A DNA stretch of 64,000 nt from JAHEEM01 sp036396795 (GTDB lineage: Bacteria > Pseudomonadota > Gammaproteobacteria > Steroidobacterales > Rariloculaceae): NCBI GenBank assembly GCA_036396795.1, contig DASWKF010000017.1:155339-219338 (forward strand). The letters are read 5' to 3'. Below the pieces are notes generated by a model, which saw nothing but the letters and a program-made list of their open reading frames with translations, was not told the origin of the DNA and did no database searches. Shown piece by piece: positions 17,434 through 26,291 of the stretch. Within the stretch, counting starts at the first letter, position 1. Every line of letters begins with the position of its first letter. The translations under genes and the position numbers were made by a program.

Positions 17434-18740
17434 GGCGCGGGATTCCATTGCAGGTCCTCGGGAAGCTCCAGGTCCAGCTTGTCGGTGAGCCGGCGCTGCA
17501 AGCCGGTAATCGACGCACGCGACAGGATCTCGTTGGCGAATGCGAGCGTCAGCAGACCTCTCGCGGCGGGATCTGCGATGCCGCGACTCTTGAGATAGAA
17601 CAATTGCTCTTCGTCGAGCTCGCCGACAGTGGCGCCGTGTGCGCACTTGACGTCGTCGGCATAGATCTCGAGCTCCGGCTTGGTGTCGATCTCGCCGCGA
17701 TCGGACAATAGCAGGTTGTCGCTGGTCTGGCGCGCGTCGATGCCGCGCGTCTGCTTGTGAACGATCACCTTGCCGTTGAAAACGCCGCGCCCGTGCTCGC
17801 CGATGATGCTGCGGAACACCTCCCGGCTTCGCGTCGACGATGCGCAGTGATCGACGCGCAGATGATTGTCGACATGCTGCCCGCCCGTAGCGACGAAGAG
17901 CCCGGCAAGGTCGCAGCCCGCCTCCGGTTCCCGGAGCTTGATCTGCACGTCGTTGCGCACGAGCTTCCCGCCGAGGTCGATGTAAGTGATGTCGAGCTGG
18001 GCGCCCGCGGCCAAATCTGCTTCGAGCAGCTCGGTGTGCAAGTGCTCCGGGCCGTGGTCTTGAAGGCGCGTCAAGGTCAGCCCGGCGCCCGCCTGCATGG
18101 AGATGCGCGTCAACGCGTTGGTCCAACCGGACGATGCGCCGGTGCCGAGGTAGTGCTGCACGAGTGTCGCGCGGGCATCGCGGCCGATATCGATTTGCAG
18201 TCTCGGCTGCGGCGCCTGCGAAGGGCGGTCGCTGTCGATGAGCAGCAAATGGATCGGCTGCTCGACGATCGTCCCTTCGCCGAGCCGCAGCCACGCCCCC
18301 TGGGACGCGAAAGCCATGTTCAGCGCCGCCAGCGGCGGTGAGTCACCGCGCATTTGCAGCGCCGCGGGGTCGAGATCGTCCCAGGACTCGCCGAGGTTCG
18401 AAAGCGTCGCGCCTCGCGGCAGGCCGCCGGACGCCCGGTCGACGATCAGGTGGCCGTCGACGAACAGCAGCCACAGGGAGCCCGTCTTGAGACCGGCCGT
18501 TGCGATCAGCCTTGCATACGCGTCCGGGCTCGCGTCATCGGGCCGCGTCGGCAGCAGATCGAAGGACGCCTCCGAGAGCGCACGCAGGTCCGTATAGCGC
18601 CAGTCCTCGAGCTTCCTCGAAGGGAATCCCGCGCCGCTGAAGGCGTTCATCGCCGCCTCGCGTGCCGCCTGAACGGCCGCCGACCCCGGCAGTCGGGAGA
18701 GATTCTGCCGCAGTCGATCCGTGAGCTCCTGGGGGGTCAT
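17430..18740 (-). CDS. sufD: Fe-S assembly scaffold subunit SufD
   Basis: SufD joins SufB and SufC in the SufBC2D scaffold and assists iron entry. The 436-residue product has an N-terminal helical part (FSGAGFPSRKLEDWRYTDL) and the long right-handed parallel beta-helix, ending with the family C-terminal motif DEEQLFYLKSRGI and a tail with LDLELPEDLQW. ATGA overlaps link it to sufC upstream and sufS downstream, so expression is translationally coupled. Confidence 0.96.
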   Translation of the reverse strand: MTPQELTDRLRQNLSRLPGSAAVQAAREAAMNAFSGAGFPSRKLEDWRYTDLRALSEASFDLLPTRPDDASPDAYARLIATAGLKTGSLWLLFVDGHLIVDRASGGLPRGATLSNLGESWDDLDPAALQMRGDSPPLAALNMAFASQGAWLRLGEGTIVEQPIHLLLIDSDRPSQAPQPRLQIDIGRDARATLVQHYLGTGASSGWTNALTRISMQAGAGLTLTRLQDHGPEHLHTELLEADLAAGAQLDITYIDLGGKLVRNDVQIKLREPEAGCDLAGLFVATGGQHVDNHLRVDHCASSTRSREVFRSIIGEHGRGVFNGKVIVHKQTRGIDARQTSDNLLLSDRGEIDTKPELEIYADDVKCAHGATVGELDEEQLFYLKSRGIADPAARGLLTLAFANEILSRASITGLQRRLTDKLDLELPEDLQWNPAP

Positions 18741-19492
18741 GCCGGTTCCGCTTGCTGTTGAATCCAGTCGTAGCCGTGCTCGTCGAGCTCCCGCGCCAGC
18801 GTTCGATCGCCGGACTTGACGATGCGGCCTCGGCTCAGCACGTGCACGTAGTCCGGCTCGATGAGCTCCAGCAAGCGCTCGTAGTGAGTGACGAGGATCA
18901 TCGAGCGCTGCGGGTCACGGGCGCTGTTGACGGCCTTGGCGACGACCTTGAGCGCGTCGACGTCGAGCCCGGAATCGGTTTCGTCGAGCACCGCAAGACG
19001 TGGTTGCAGGGTAAGCATCTGCAAGATCTCGTTGCGCTTTTTCTCACCGCCGGAAAAACCGGCGTTGACGCTGCGCGAGAGAAAATCCTTGGGAATCTGC
19101 ATGAATTCCATATGCTGCTTGATCAAGCGCATGAACTCGAACGCATCGACCGCGGGCTCGCCGCGAGACTTTTTCTGAGCATTGAGCGCCGCCTTGAGCA
19201 GATAGGCGTTGTTGACGCCGGGGATCTCGATCGGATACTGAAAGGCGAGAAACAGGCCGGCCCGGGCGCGTTCCTCGGGCGACATGGAGAGCAGATCGGC
19301 GTCGAGAAACCGGACGGTACCGCTTGTGACCTCGTAGTCCGGGCGCCCCGCGAGCACTTGCGCGAGCGTGCTTTTCCCCGAGCCGTTCGGGCCCATGATG
19401 GCGTGCACTTCCCCGGCGCCCACCGACAACGACAAGCCGTCGAGGATCTCATGGCCTTGAACGCTAACATGCAGTGAATTTATCTCGAGCAT
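18737..19492 (-). CDS. sufC: Fe-S assembly ATPase SufC
   Basis: SufC is the ABC-type ATPase of the SUF scaffold. The 251-residue protein has Walker A (GPNGSGKST), the SufC-type signature NAGFSGGEKKRNEILQ, Walker B with the catalytic acid (LAVLDETDSGLD) and the H-loop (VTHYERLL). The ATG at 19492 gives the standard start MLEINSLHVSVQG; a longer in-frame extension upstream is not family-like. Nineteen bases separate it from sufB. Confidence 0.97.
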   Translation of the reverse strand: MLEINSLHVSVQGHEILDGLSLSVGAGEVHAIMGPNGSGKSTLAQVLAGRPDYEVTSGTVRFLDADLLSMSPEERARAGLFLAFQYPIEIPGVNNAYLLKAALNAQKKSRGEPAVDAFEFMRLIKQHMEFMQIPKDFLSRSVNAGFSGGEKKRNEILQMLTLQPRLAVLDETDSGLDVDALKVVAKAVNSARDPQRSMILVTHYERLLELIEPDYVHVLSRGRIVKSGDRTLARELDEHGYDWIQQQAEPA

Positions 19493-19511
19493 TGCGCAGC
19501 AAACTCCCTTG

Positions 19512-20960
19512 CTATCCGACGGCGCCTTCCAGGCTGACATTGAGCAGGTTCTGAGCCTCGACCGCGAACTCCATCGGAAGCTCCTTGAAAACCTCACGGC
19601 AAAAGCCATTGACGATCATGTTGACCGCGTCTTCCTCGGACAGGCCGCGCTGGCGGCAGTAGAACAGCTGATCCTCGCTGATTTTGGAAGTCGTCGCCTC
19701 GTGCTCGACGTGAGCGCTCTGGTTTCTTGCCTCGATGTAGGGAAAGGTGTGCGCGCCGCAACGGTCGCCGAGCAGTAGTGAGTCGCACTGGGTGTGGTTT
19801 CGCGCTCCGCGCGCGGTCGGCATGATCCGAACGAGTCCGCGGTAGGAATTCTGCGCGTGCCCGGCGGAGATTCCCTTGGAAATGATCGTGCTGCGGGTGT
19901 TGCGGCCGATGTGCAGCATCTTGGTGCCGGTGTCCGCCTGCTGGAAATTGTTGGCGACCGCGACGGAGTAAAACTCGCCTACGGAGTTCTCTCCCCGCAG
20001 GATGCAACTCGGATACTTCCAGGTGATTGCCGACCCGGTCTCGACCTGGGTCCAGGAGATCTTCGAGTTTCGGCCACGGCAATCGCCGCGCTTGGTGACG
20101 AAGTTATAGATGCCGCCGACGCCGTTTTCGTCGCCCGGGTACCAGTTCTGCACCGTCGAATACTTGATCTGGGCGTCGTCGAGAGCGACGAGCTCCACGA
20201 CTGCGGCGTGCAGCTGGTTCTCGTCGCGCATCGGCGCTGTGCAGCCCTCCAGGTAGCTCACATAGCTGCCCTTCTCCGCGACGATCAAGGTGCGTTCGAA
20301 CTGCCCGGTGTTCGCGGCGTTGATCCGAAAGTAGGTCGATAGCTCCATCGGGCAGCGCACGCCTTCGGGCACGTAAACGAAGGAGCCGTCGGTGAAGACC
20401 GCCGAGTTCAGCGCAGCGAAGAAGTTGTCGCGCTGCGGCACGACGGAGCCCAGGTACTTTTCGACCAACTCGGGGTGCTCTGCGACGGCTTCCGAAAAGG
20501 AGCAAAAAATGACGCCCGCATCGGCCAGCTTTTTCTTGAAGGTCGTCGCGACCGACACGCTGTCGAACACGGCATCGACGGCGACGCCGGCGAGCTTGGC
20601 GCGCTCGTGAAGGGGAATGCCGAGCTTCTCGTAGGTCTCGAGCAGCTTCGGGTCGACCTCGTCGAGACTTTGCGGCGCATCCTCGGGGCGCTTGGGAGCG
20701 GAATAATACGAGATCGACTGGTAGTCGATCGGGTTGTAGCGGACGTGCGCCCAAGTCGGTTCCGACATGGTCAACCAGTGGCGGTAGGCTTTGAGGCGCC
20801 ACTCCGTCAGGAAAGCGGGCTCGCGCTTCTTGCTCGAGATCAGGCGAATGACGTCCTCGTCCAGGCCGGGCGGGACCCGGTCTTCCTCGATGTCGGTGAC
20901 GAAACCGTGGCGGTACTTGCGCTCGACGAAACCGGAGATCTCTTTGTGCTCGGTCGCCAT
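19512..20960 (-). CDS. sufB: Fe-S assembly scaffold subunit SufB
   Basis: SufB is the core scaffold on which the SUF cluster is built. The 482-residue protein is full length and carries the family stretches YVPEGVRCPMELSTYFRIN, KRGDCRGRNSKISWTQVE, TWKYPSCILRGENS and the C-terminal cysteine motif NHTQCDSLLLGDRCGAH, which includes a likely cluster ligand. Its ATG overlaps the stop of the upstream regulator gene by one base (TGATG), the usual coupling of regulator to sufB. Confidence 0.98.
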   Translation of the reverse strand: MATEHKEISGFVERKYRHGFVTDIEEDRVPPGLDEDVIRLISSKKREPAFLTEWRLKAYRHWLTMSEPTWAHVRYNPIDYQSISYYSAPKRPEDAPQSLDEVDPKLLETYEKLGIPLHERAKLAGVAVDAVFDSVSVATTFKKKLADAGVIFCSFSEAVAEHPELVEKYLGSVVPQRDNFFAALNSAVFTDGSFVYVPEGVRCPMELSTYFRINAANTGQFERTLIVAEKGSYVSYLEGCTAPMRDENQLHAAVVELVALDDAQIKYSTVQNWYPGDENGVGGIYNFVTKRGDCRGRNSKISWTQVETGSAITWKYPSCILRGENSVGEFYSVAVANNFQQADTGTKMLHIGRNTRSTIISKGISAGHAQNSYRGLVRIMPTARGARNHTQCDSLLLGDRCGAHTFPYIEARNQSAHVEHEATTSKISEDQLFYCRQRGLSEEDAVNMIVNGFCREVFKELPMEFAVEAQNLLNVSLEGAVG

Positions 20961-21442
20961 CAGTTGCTGAGCCTCGTGGGTTTATGAAGCGCCTCGCTCT
21001 CGGCCAGCATCGCGCGCAGCTCGGGTTTTCGCAGGGGGCGGGCATTGGTTCGGAGATCCGCGAGGCTGATCTCGCCGAGAGCACGGCGGATGCCGAGGTT
21101 GATCCTCTGCCAGGCGCTGCCGACGCGGCAGAACGACTCCAGGCTGCATTGCCCTTCCTCGGCGCTGCATTCGGTGATCGCGACGGGGCCTTCGAGCGCG
21201 TCGATGATCTGCGCCGCGCTGATCTCGCGCGCCGGACGCGCCAGGGCATAGCCGCCTTTGGCGCCGCGTGTCGAAACAACGAGGCCGGCATGCAGCAGCG
21301 CCTTCAGCAGCTTGCTCACCGTCGGCTGGGTGAGATGAGTGGCGGTGGCGACGTCGCCGGCGCTCGCGAGGCCATCGCCGGCGACCGGCAACTGCGCGAG
21401 TATCATGGTTCCGTAGTCGGTCAGTTTGCTCATGCGTAACAT
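20960..21442 (-). CDS. Rrf2-family Fe-S regulator of the SUF operon (IscR-like)
   Basis: A 160-residue Rrf2 protein heads the SUF operon. The winged helix is at the N-terminus (MLRMSKLTDYGTMILAQL, LTQPTVSKLLKALLHAGLV, RGAKGGYALARPA). Three cysteines with five-residue gaps lie at CSAEEGQCSLESFC, the same C-x5-C-x5-C pattern that binds the cluster in IscR. It should sense Fe-S status and control its own operon; a matching operator is present (21470-21491). The ATG at 21442 matches the usual MLR-SKLTDY start. Annotation pipelines often call this group the SUF system regulator. Confidence 0.95.
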   Translation of the reverse strand: MLRMSKLTDYGTMILAQLPVAGDGLASAGDVATATHLTQPTVSKLLKALLHAGLVVSTRGAKGGYALARPAREISAAQIIDALEGPVAITECSAEEGQCSLESFCRVGSAWQRINLGIRRALGEISLADLRTNARPLRKPELRAMLAESEALHKPTRLSN

Positions 21443-21469
21443 GGTCGCGTCCGGAAGTCCGTTAAATGG

Positions 21470-21502
21470 GACTATTTTAGTACTATTTTAGCTCCGGCGC
21501 AA
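21470..21502 (-). promoter_or_regulatory. SUF operon promoter with overlapping IscR-type operator
   Basis: On the minus strand there is a -35 TTGCGC (21502-21497), exactly 17 bases, then a -10 TAAAAT (21479-21474), followed by the regulator gene. Plus-strand bases 21470-21482 read GACTATTTTAGTA, which fits the core of the E. coli IscR type 1 site (GACTRWWWYAGTC) except for the last base. The ten-base unit ACTATTTTAG then repeats at 21482-21491, one helical turn further on. Binding here would cover the -10 and repress transcription when the regulator carries its cluster. Confidence 0.7.
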
Positions 21503-21649
21503 AGCGCGCGCCGGGCCCGGAGGGCTGAATTCCCCGGCGTTCTGCTATCCTTGAGGCTCGGCCACCGGCTGCTTATGCCGCGGCGCGATCTTGGCGCCCG
21601 AAGCGCGGTCCGGCCAGGGAAATTACTCAGAGCGAATAAGGAGTACTGC

Positions 21650-22669
21650 ATGAGCGTTGCGGATATGAAAGCCGTGGCACGCGCGATGGTCGCCCCCGGA
21701 AAGGGCATCCTTGCAGCGGACGAAAGCTCGCCGACGATCAAGAAGCGCTTCGATTCCATCGGGCTTGAGTCGACCGAGGAGAACAGGCGCACTTATCGCG
21801 AGATGCTGTTCACGGCGGCAGGCGTGGCGGAGCAGATCAGCGGCGTGATTCTGTTCGACGAGACGCTTCGCCAGAGCACCGCCGAAGGTAAGCCTTTTCC
21901 GGCCTACCTGTCAGAGCGGGGTATGATTCCCGGAATTAAAGTGGACGCTGGCGCCAAGCCGCTGGCGGGATTTCCGGGTGAGACAATTACCGAGGGCTTG
22001 GACGGTCTGCGCGGTCGACTCGGCGAGTATCGTGAGCTCGGGGCGCAGTTCGCGAAGTGGCGCGCCGTCATCGACATCGGTGCCGAGATTCCCTCGGAGT
22101 TCTGCATACTGGCGAATGCCCATGCGCTGGCGCGCTATGCAGCTTTGTGCCAGGAGGCGCGGATCGTTCCGATCGTCGAGCCCGAGGTGCTCATGGACGG
22201 CAACCACGACATCGCTCGCTGCGAGGCGGTGACGCGGGCGACACTGAAGGCGACCTTCGAGCAGCTCGCGGCGCATCGCGTCGATCTGGAAGCGATGGTT
22301 CTCAAGCCGAACATGGTCATTGCCGGCAAAAAATGCGCGAAACAGGCCACGGTCCGGGAAGTTGCGGAAGCCACCGTGCGCTGCCTCAAGGCCGACGTGC
22401 CGGCGAGCGTTCCGGGAATCGCGTTCTTGTCCGGCGGTCAAAGCGCAGCCGAAGCGACTGCTCATCTGAGTGCGATGAATACCCTCGGGCCGCACCCGTG
22501 GGAGCTCACATTCTCTTACGGCAGGGCATTGCAGGCGCCGGCGCTGGCAGCCTGGGGCGGCCGGCCGGATCGCTTCGCGGCCGGCCAATCCGCATTCGCC
22601 TTGCGCGCCAAGCTCAACGGACTGGCGCGCAGCGGCAGCTACGACGCCACCTTGGAACCCGCGGCCTAG
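21650..22669 (+). CDS. fba: Class I fructose-bisphosphate aldolase
   Basis: The 339-residue protein is a eukaryote-like class I aldolase, which splits fructose 1,6-bisphosphate through a Schiff-base lysine instead of a metal. Hallmarks are GKGILAADESSPTIKKRF at the N-terminus, the Schiff-base lysine in EAMVLKPNMVIAG, and FLSGGQSAAEATAHL. The ATG at 21650 has an AAGGAG site six bases upstream and gives MSVADMKAVARAMVAPGKG; a longer frame upstream is noncoding. It diverges from the SUF regulator and converges on bepA. Confidence 0.97.
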   Translation: MSVADMKAVARAMVAPGKGILAADESSPTIKKRFDSIGLESTEENRRTYREMLFTAAGVAEQISGVILFDETLRQSTAEGKPFPAYLSERGMIPGIKVDAGAKPLAGFPGETITEGLDGLRGRLGEYRELGAQFAKWRAVIDIGAEIPSEFCILANAHALARYAALCQEARIVPIVEPEVLMDGNHDIARCEAVTRATLKATFEQLAAHRVDLEAMVLKPNMVIAGKKCAKQATVREVAEATVRCLKADVPASVPGIAFLSGGQSAAEATAHLSAMNTLGPHPWELTFSYGRALQAPALAAWGGRPDRFAAGQSAFALRAKLNGLARSGSYDATLEPAA

Positions 22670-22677
22670 AGACGCTG

Positions 22678-22698
22678 CGGCGACTCTCGGGGTCGCCG
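22678..22698. terminator. Hairpin between convergent fba and bepA
   Basis: CGGCGAC (22678-22684) pairs perfectly with GTCGCCG (22692-22698) across a seven-base loop, in the 37-base gap between the two stop codons. It could serve as a two-way terminator, although there is no clean T-run on either side. Confidence 0.45.
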
Positions 22699-22706
22699 GC
22701 ATTCGG

Positions 22707-24170
22707 TCAGGGCTGCGGTTGCCGTCGCGCGTCGCGGCGGCGTTGCTCTGGCGGCATGGCGTCGTTGATCTGCTTGAGTCGCGCCTGATAGCGGGCGCGG
22801 TCGACGGTGTTGACGCCCGGTGCTTCCAGAGCCATGCGAAGCTGGCCGGTTGCAAGTCCCGCATTGCCGATCGAAAGATAGTACTCGGCCATGTAGTAAT
22901 ACGCGTTGCCCGTGTCCCCGGCCGCGTTTGCCGCGCGCGCAATCAGACGGATCTGCTCCGGGGTCGGCGGAACGTTGTTCAGCAGATCGAGAAGCACAGC
23001 GTGCGCCTTGGCCGGCATTCCGGCCGTGATCAGCGCTTCCCCGTAGCTGATCGTGAGCGGTACGTTGCGTGGAAACAGGTCGATGGCCTCGACGTAGACC
23101 TGCAAAGCGGCTTCATGAAGGCCGCTCTGCATCAGCGCCTCGCCGCGACCGATCCAGTATGCGATGACCCCGGGGTTTTGCGCGGCGAGCTCGCCGAACA
23201 GGTGCTCGGCCTGATCGTATAAGCCCGCCTGCGACAGGGCCAGCGCCCAACCGTAGCGGTCGGCCGGGTCGTTGCTGCCGGCATCGATGCGGGATTCGAA
23301 ATGCGCCCGGGCCGCGGCGGTCGTCGCCGACTGACGTACCGTCAGCCTCGCCCTCGCGGTTCCGTAGCCCATGCTGTCGACCGGCTGGTGGCCCGGACGT
23401 TGCCGGGCACGATCTCTCGCGTCCGCGATGCGCTCCGAGGTCACGGGGTGCGTCTGGAGGATCGCCGGTATGTGTTGCCTGGCCATGCCGTAACGGCGTG
23501 CGAGCTTCTCGAAGAAACTCGCCATCGCCGTGGAGTCGAATCCGGCCGAGGACAAGGTCTCTATGCCGACGCGATCCGCCTCGCGCTCATTGGAGCGAGT
23601 GAAGTTGATCTGCCGCTGAATCGCCGCGGCCTGCCCGGCCGTCACGAGGCCCTGCACGGCCTCGCCGGAGGCGTCCGTGGCGGCGCCGAGCAGGATCGCC
23701 GCGAGCATGGCTGCCGCCGAGACTATGCTGGTGCGCTGACTGTCGTAGATGGACCTGGCAATGTGGCGTTGTGTCACGTGCGCGATTTCGTGAGCGAGAA
23801 CGCCGGCGAGCTCGCTTTCGCTCTCGCTCGCGAGTATCAAGCCCGCGTTTACGCCGATGTAGCCGCCCGGCAGCGCGAACGCGTTGATCGCCGGGTCGTC
23901 GACGACGAAGAACTCGAATGATTGCGAGCCATCGTTGGCGTGCCCCGCAAGCCGGGCACCGAGCGTTTGGACGTACTCCTTGAGTTGCGGATCCTCGAGT
24001 ATGGCACCGGCGTTGCGCAGCTGAGCGACGACGGCCCGGCCGAGCTGAGCTTCCTGGCTCTTGTTGATCACGGAATCGACGGGACTGCCGAAATCCGGCA
24101 GGTTGGTGCCCTGGGCCTGGGCGGCTTGCCATGCGAGCAATGCCGCGATGATGGCTAGATATCTTGACAT
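22707..24170 (-). CDS. bepA: Periplasmic M48 metalloprotease / chaperone BepA-like
   Basis: BepA (YfgC) is a periplasmic zinc protease and chaperone that acts on LptD and the BAM complex during outer membrane assembly. The 487-residue protein has a signal peptide (IIAALLAWQAAQAQG), the M48 zinc motif HEIAHVTQRH, the third zinc ligand in the NEREADRVG motif, and four or so TPR-like repeats in the C-terminal half (ending about LKQIND). This is the BepA order of domains and length. Neighbours bcp-gcvR-dapA-bamC match the E. coli neighbourhood. Confidence 0.93.
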   Translation of the reverse strand: MSRYLAIIAALLAWQAAQAQGTNLPDFGSPVDSVINKSQEAQLGRAVVAQLRNAGAILEDPQLKEYVQTLGARLAGHANDGSQSFEFFVVDDPAINAFALPGGYIGVNAGLILASESESELAGVLAHEIAHVTQRHIARSIYDSQRTSIVSAAAMLAAILLGAATDASGEAVQGLVTAGQAAAIQRQINFTRSNEREADRVGIETLSSAGFDSTAMASFFEKLARRYGMARQHIPAILQTHPVTSERIADARDRARQRPGHQPVDSMGYGTARARLTVRQSATTAAARAHFESRIDAGSNDPADRYGWALALSQAGLYDQAEHLFGELAAQNPGVIAYWIGRGEALMQSGLHEAALQVYVEAIDLFPRNVPLTISYGEALITAGMPAKAHAVLLDLLNNVPPTPEQIRLIARAANAAGDTGNAYYYMAEYYLSIGNAGLATGQLRMALEAPGVNTVDRARYQARLKQINDAMPPEQRRRDARRQPQP

Positions 24171-24218
24171 ACGCGCACCGTGATGGCTTTAGACCCTCAT
24201 GTCCGCATCGGGTTTCAA

Positions 24219-24695
24219 TTATAGCGCTTTGACGGCGTCCAGGACTTCCTCCGCATGACCTTTGACCTTGACCCTGCGCCAAGTCTTGCGCAGCACGCCG
24301 TTCTTGTCGATGAGGAAGGTGCTTCGCTCGATGCCGCGAACCTTTTTCCCATACATATTCTTTTGCTTGATCACGTCGAACAGCGTGCAAAGTTTTTCAT
24401 CCTGGTCGGAGATGAGCTCGAACGGAAACTCGTATTTCTCCTTGAACTTCTCATGAGAGGCGATGCTGTCTCTCGAGACCCCGATGACGATCGCCTTTTG
24501 TCTTCGAAACTTCGGGTAGTTGTCGCGAAAGTCCTCTCCTTCCTGAGTGCAGCCCGGAGTGCTGTCCTTGGGGTAGAAATAGAGCACTACGGTGCTGCCC
24601 TCGAGATTCCGCGAGCGGATCGTCTGTTGACCCGTCGCCGCCGCGGAAAACGCGGGTATTTTCTCTCCTTCCTTGACTTCCGGCATTTGCTTCAT
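24219..24695 (-). CDS. bcp: Peroxiredoxin, BCP/PrxQ family
   Basis: The 158-residue thiol peroxidase reduces hydroperoxides in the cytoplasm. The peroxidatic cysteine is Cys 49 in KDSTPGCTQEGEDFRD. E. coli BCP has its resolving cysteine five residues later; here that position is not cysteine, and the only other Cys is 103 (DEKLCTLFD). It may act as a 1-Cys enzyme or use Cys 103 or an external thiol. It lies nine bases after gcvR, in the same order as E. coli gcvR-bcp. Confidence 0.95.
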   Translation of the reverse strand: MKQMPEVKEGEKIPAFSAAATGQQTIRSRNLEGSTVVLYFYPKDSTPGCTQEGEDFRDNYPKFRRQKAIVIGVSRDSIASHEKFKEKYEFPFELISDQDEKLCTLFDVIKQKNMYGKKVRGIERSTFLIDKNGVLRKTWRRVKVKGHAEEVLDAVKAL

Positions 24696-24704
24696 CCTCT
24701 CGGG

Positions 24705-25235
24705 CTAGTTCTTCACCGGCTCCATGATGGCGTCGAGATTCAGCTGGTCGCAGAAGTCCATGAACTCTTCGCGCAATCTGGAGATGTGCAGACTTGCGGG
24801 AATATTCACGAACATTTGCACGGAGAACATCGCCGTGCCGGTATGCGCCGCCGGATAGCTGCGAGTCGTGACTTCGCCGATCTCAATATTGCGAGTGGCG
24901 AAGAAACCGGCGAGATTGTGGACGATGCCAGGCTGGTCGATGCAGACGACGTCGATGGCATATGGAAGCAGCTCGCGAGAAAGCTGCCGCGGCTCCGTGC
25001 GCCTGACCTGAATCGTGAGTTGATTGCCGTCGGCGAAACGGGCGAGCTCCTGTTCCATTCGGCTGATGGAGTGCCAGTTACCCGATACGAGCACGAGCAT
25101 CGCGAACTCTGATCCGAGCGTGGTCATCCGGCTCTCGCGAATGCTGCCGCCGCAGTCCAGAACAACCCGGGTGAGATCATGCACCACGCCGGTACGATCG
25201 CCGCCGACGGCGGAGATGACCATGAGCTGTTCCAT
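24705..25235 (-). CDS. gcvR: Glycine cleavage system regulator GcvR-like, double ACT domain
   Basis: GcvR binds GcvA and represses the glycine cleavage genes. The 176-residue protein is two ACT domains in tandem: VISAVGGDRTGVVHDLTRVV at the start and CIDQPGIVHNLAGFFATRNI in the middle, as in GcvR. The gcvR-bcp pair, diverging from dapA, is a typical gammaproteobacterial arrangement. No glycine cleavage genes are in the window, so the target cannot be confirmed here. Confidence 0.9.
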   Translation of the reverse strand: MEQLMVISAVGGDRTGVVHDLTRVVLDCGGSIRESRMTTLGSEFAMLVLVSGNWHSISRMEQELARFADGNQLTIQVRRTEPRQLSRELLPYAIDVVCIDQPGIVHNLAGFFATRNIEIGEVTTRSYPAAHTGTAMFSVQMFVNIPASLHISRLREEFMDFCDQLNLDAIMEPVKN

Positions 25236-25400
25236 CGGGGCTATCCTGCAGGCTCGGAGAGGCGCTCAGTGTACCGCGATCACCCCGGCGTGCAATCTCC
25301 GGAAGGCCAAGCCTTGCTTGCGTCCGCGTGCGCTCAAGTTGCGTCACACCCGCGGGCGCCAGTACCATCGCGCCCTAATCTGAAGTTGCGGAGTCACGGA

Positions 25401-26291
25401 ATGTTCGGGGGCAGCACCGTTGCGTTGATCACGCCGATGGACGCGCTAGGGGAGATCGGCTACGACGATCTACGCGGGCTTATCGATTTTCATGTCGGCG
25501 CCGGAACGGAGGCGCTCGTGATTGCCGGCACCACGGGCGAATCCGCAACTCTGACCAAAACCGAGCACGTCGAGCTCGTGGAGCGGGCCTGCGAGCTCGC
25601 CGCCGACCGAATCCCCATCATCGCGGGCACAGGGTCGAACTCGACGGCGCAGACGCTGGGCCTCTCCCGCGCAGTCGATCGACTTCCTGTCGTGGGCTTC
25701 CTCGTCGTAACGCCCTACTACAACAAGCCCAATCAGGAAGGGCTGCGCAAGCATTTTCTCGCGGTAGCCGAAGCCGTGCAGAAGCCGGTTATTCTCTATA
25801 ACGTTCCGGGCCGGACCGGTGTCGACCTCATGCCGGATACAACCGCGAAACTCTCCCGCCACGCAAACATCGTCGCCATCAAGGACGCTACCGGCGATTT
25901 GGAGCGAGTCGCAGTTCTGCGCGACGGCTGCGGGCCGGAGTTTGCGATTCTGAGCGGCGATGACGCGACCGCAGCCGAGTTCATGCTGCTCGGTGGCAAC
26001 GGTTGCATCTCGGTCACGGCAAATGTCGCGCCGAGGAAAATGCGCGCGCTTTGCGATGCGAGCAGACAAGGCCGTCGCGACGAGGCGAAGCGGATCGACG
26101 CGGAGCTCGGAGGCTTGCACACCGGTCTGTTCGTCGAGAGCAACCCGATTCCCGTCAAATGGGCGATGCAGCAGATGGGGCTTGCCGGTCCGGGTATCCG
26201 GCTGCCTCTGGTGCCGCTGGACGCGAAGTATTACCAACGCGTCAGGCAGGCGATGGCCGACGCGGGCGTCGGTATCCTGGGAACGGCGTGA
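25401..26291 (+). CDS. dapA: 4-Hydroxy-tetrahydrodipicolinate synthase
   Basis: DapA condenses pyruvate with aspartate semialdehyde, the first committed step to lysine and diaminopimelate. The 296-residue protein has the TIM-barrel marks: GTTGESATLTKTEH, YNVPGRTGVDLMP with the catalytic tyrosine context, and the Schiff-base lysine in VAIKDATGD. The ATG at 25401 has a GGAG-type site and gives MFGGSTVALITPM, the standard start. Its stop overlaps the next start (GTGA), coupling it to a lipoprotein gene. Confidence 0.97.
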   Translation: MFGGSTVALITPMDALGEIGYDDLRGLIDFHVGAGTEALVIAGTTGESATLTKTEHVELVERACELAADRIPIIAGTGSNSTAQTLGLSRAVDRLPVVGFLVVTPYYNKPNQEGLRKHFLAVAEAVQKPVILYNVPGRTGVDLMPDTTAKLSRHANIVAIKDATGDLERVAVLRDGCGPEFAILSGDDATAAEFMLLGGNGCISVTANVAPRKMRALCDASRQGRRDEAKRIDAELGGLHTGLFVESNPIPVKWAMQQMGLAGPGIRLPLVPLDAKYYQRVRQAMADAGVGILGTA

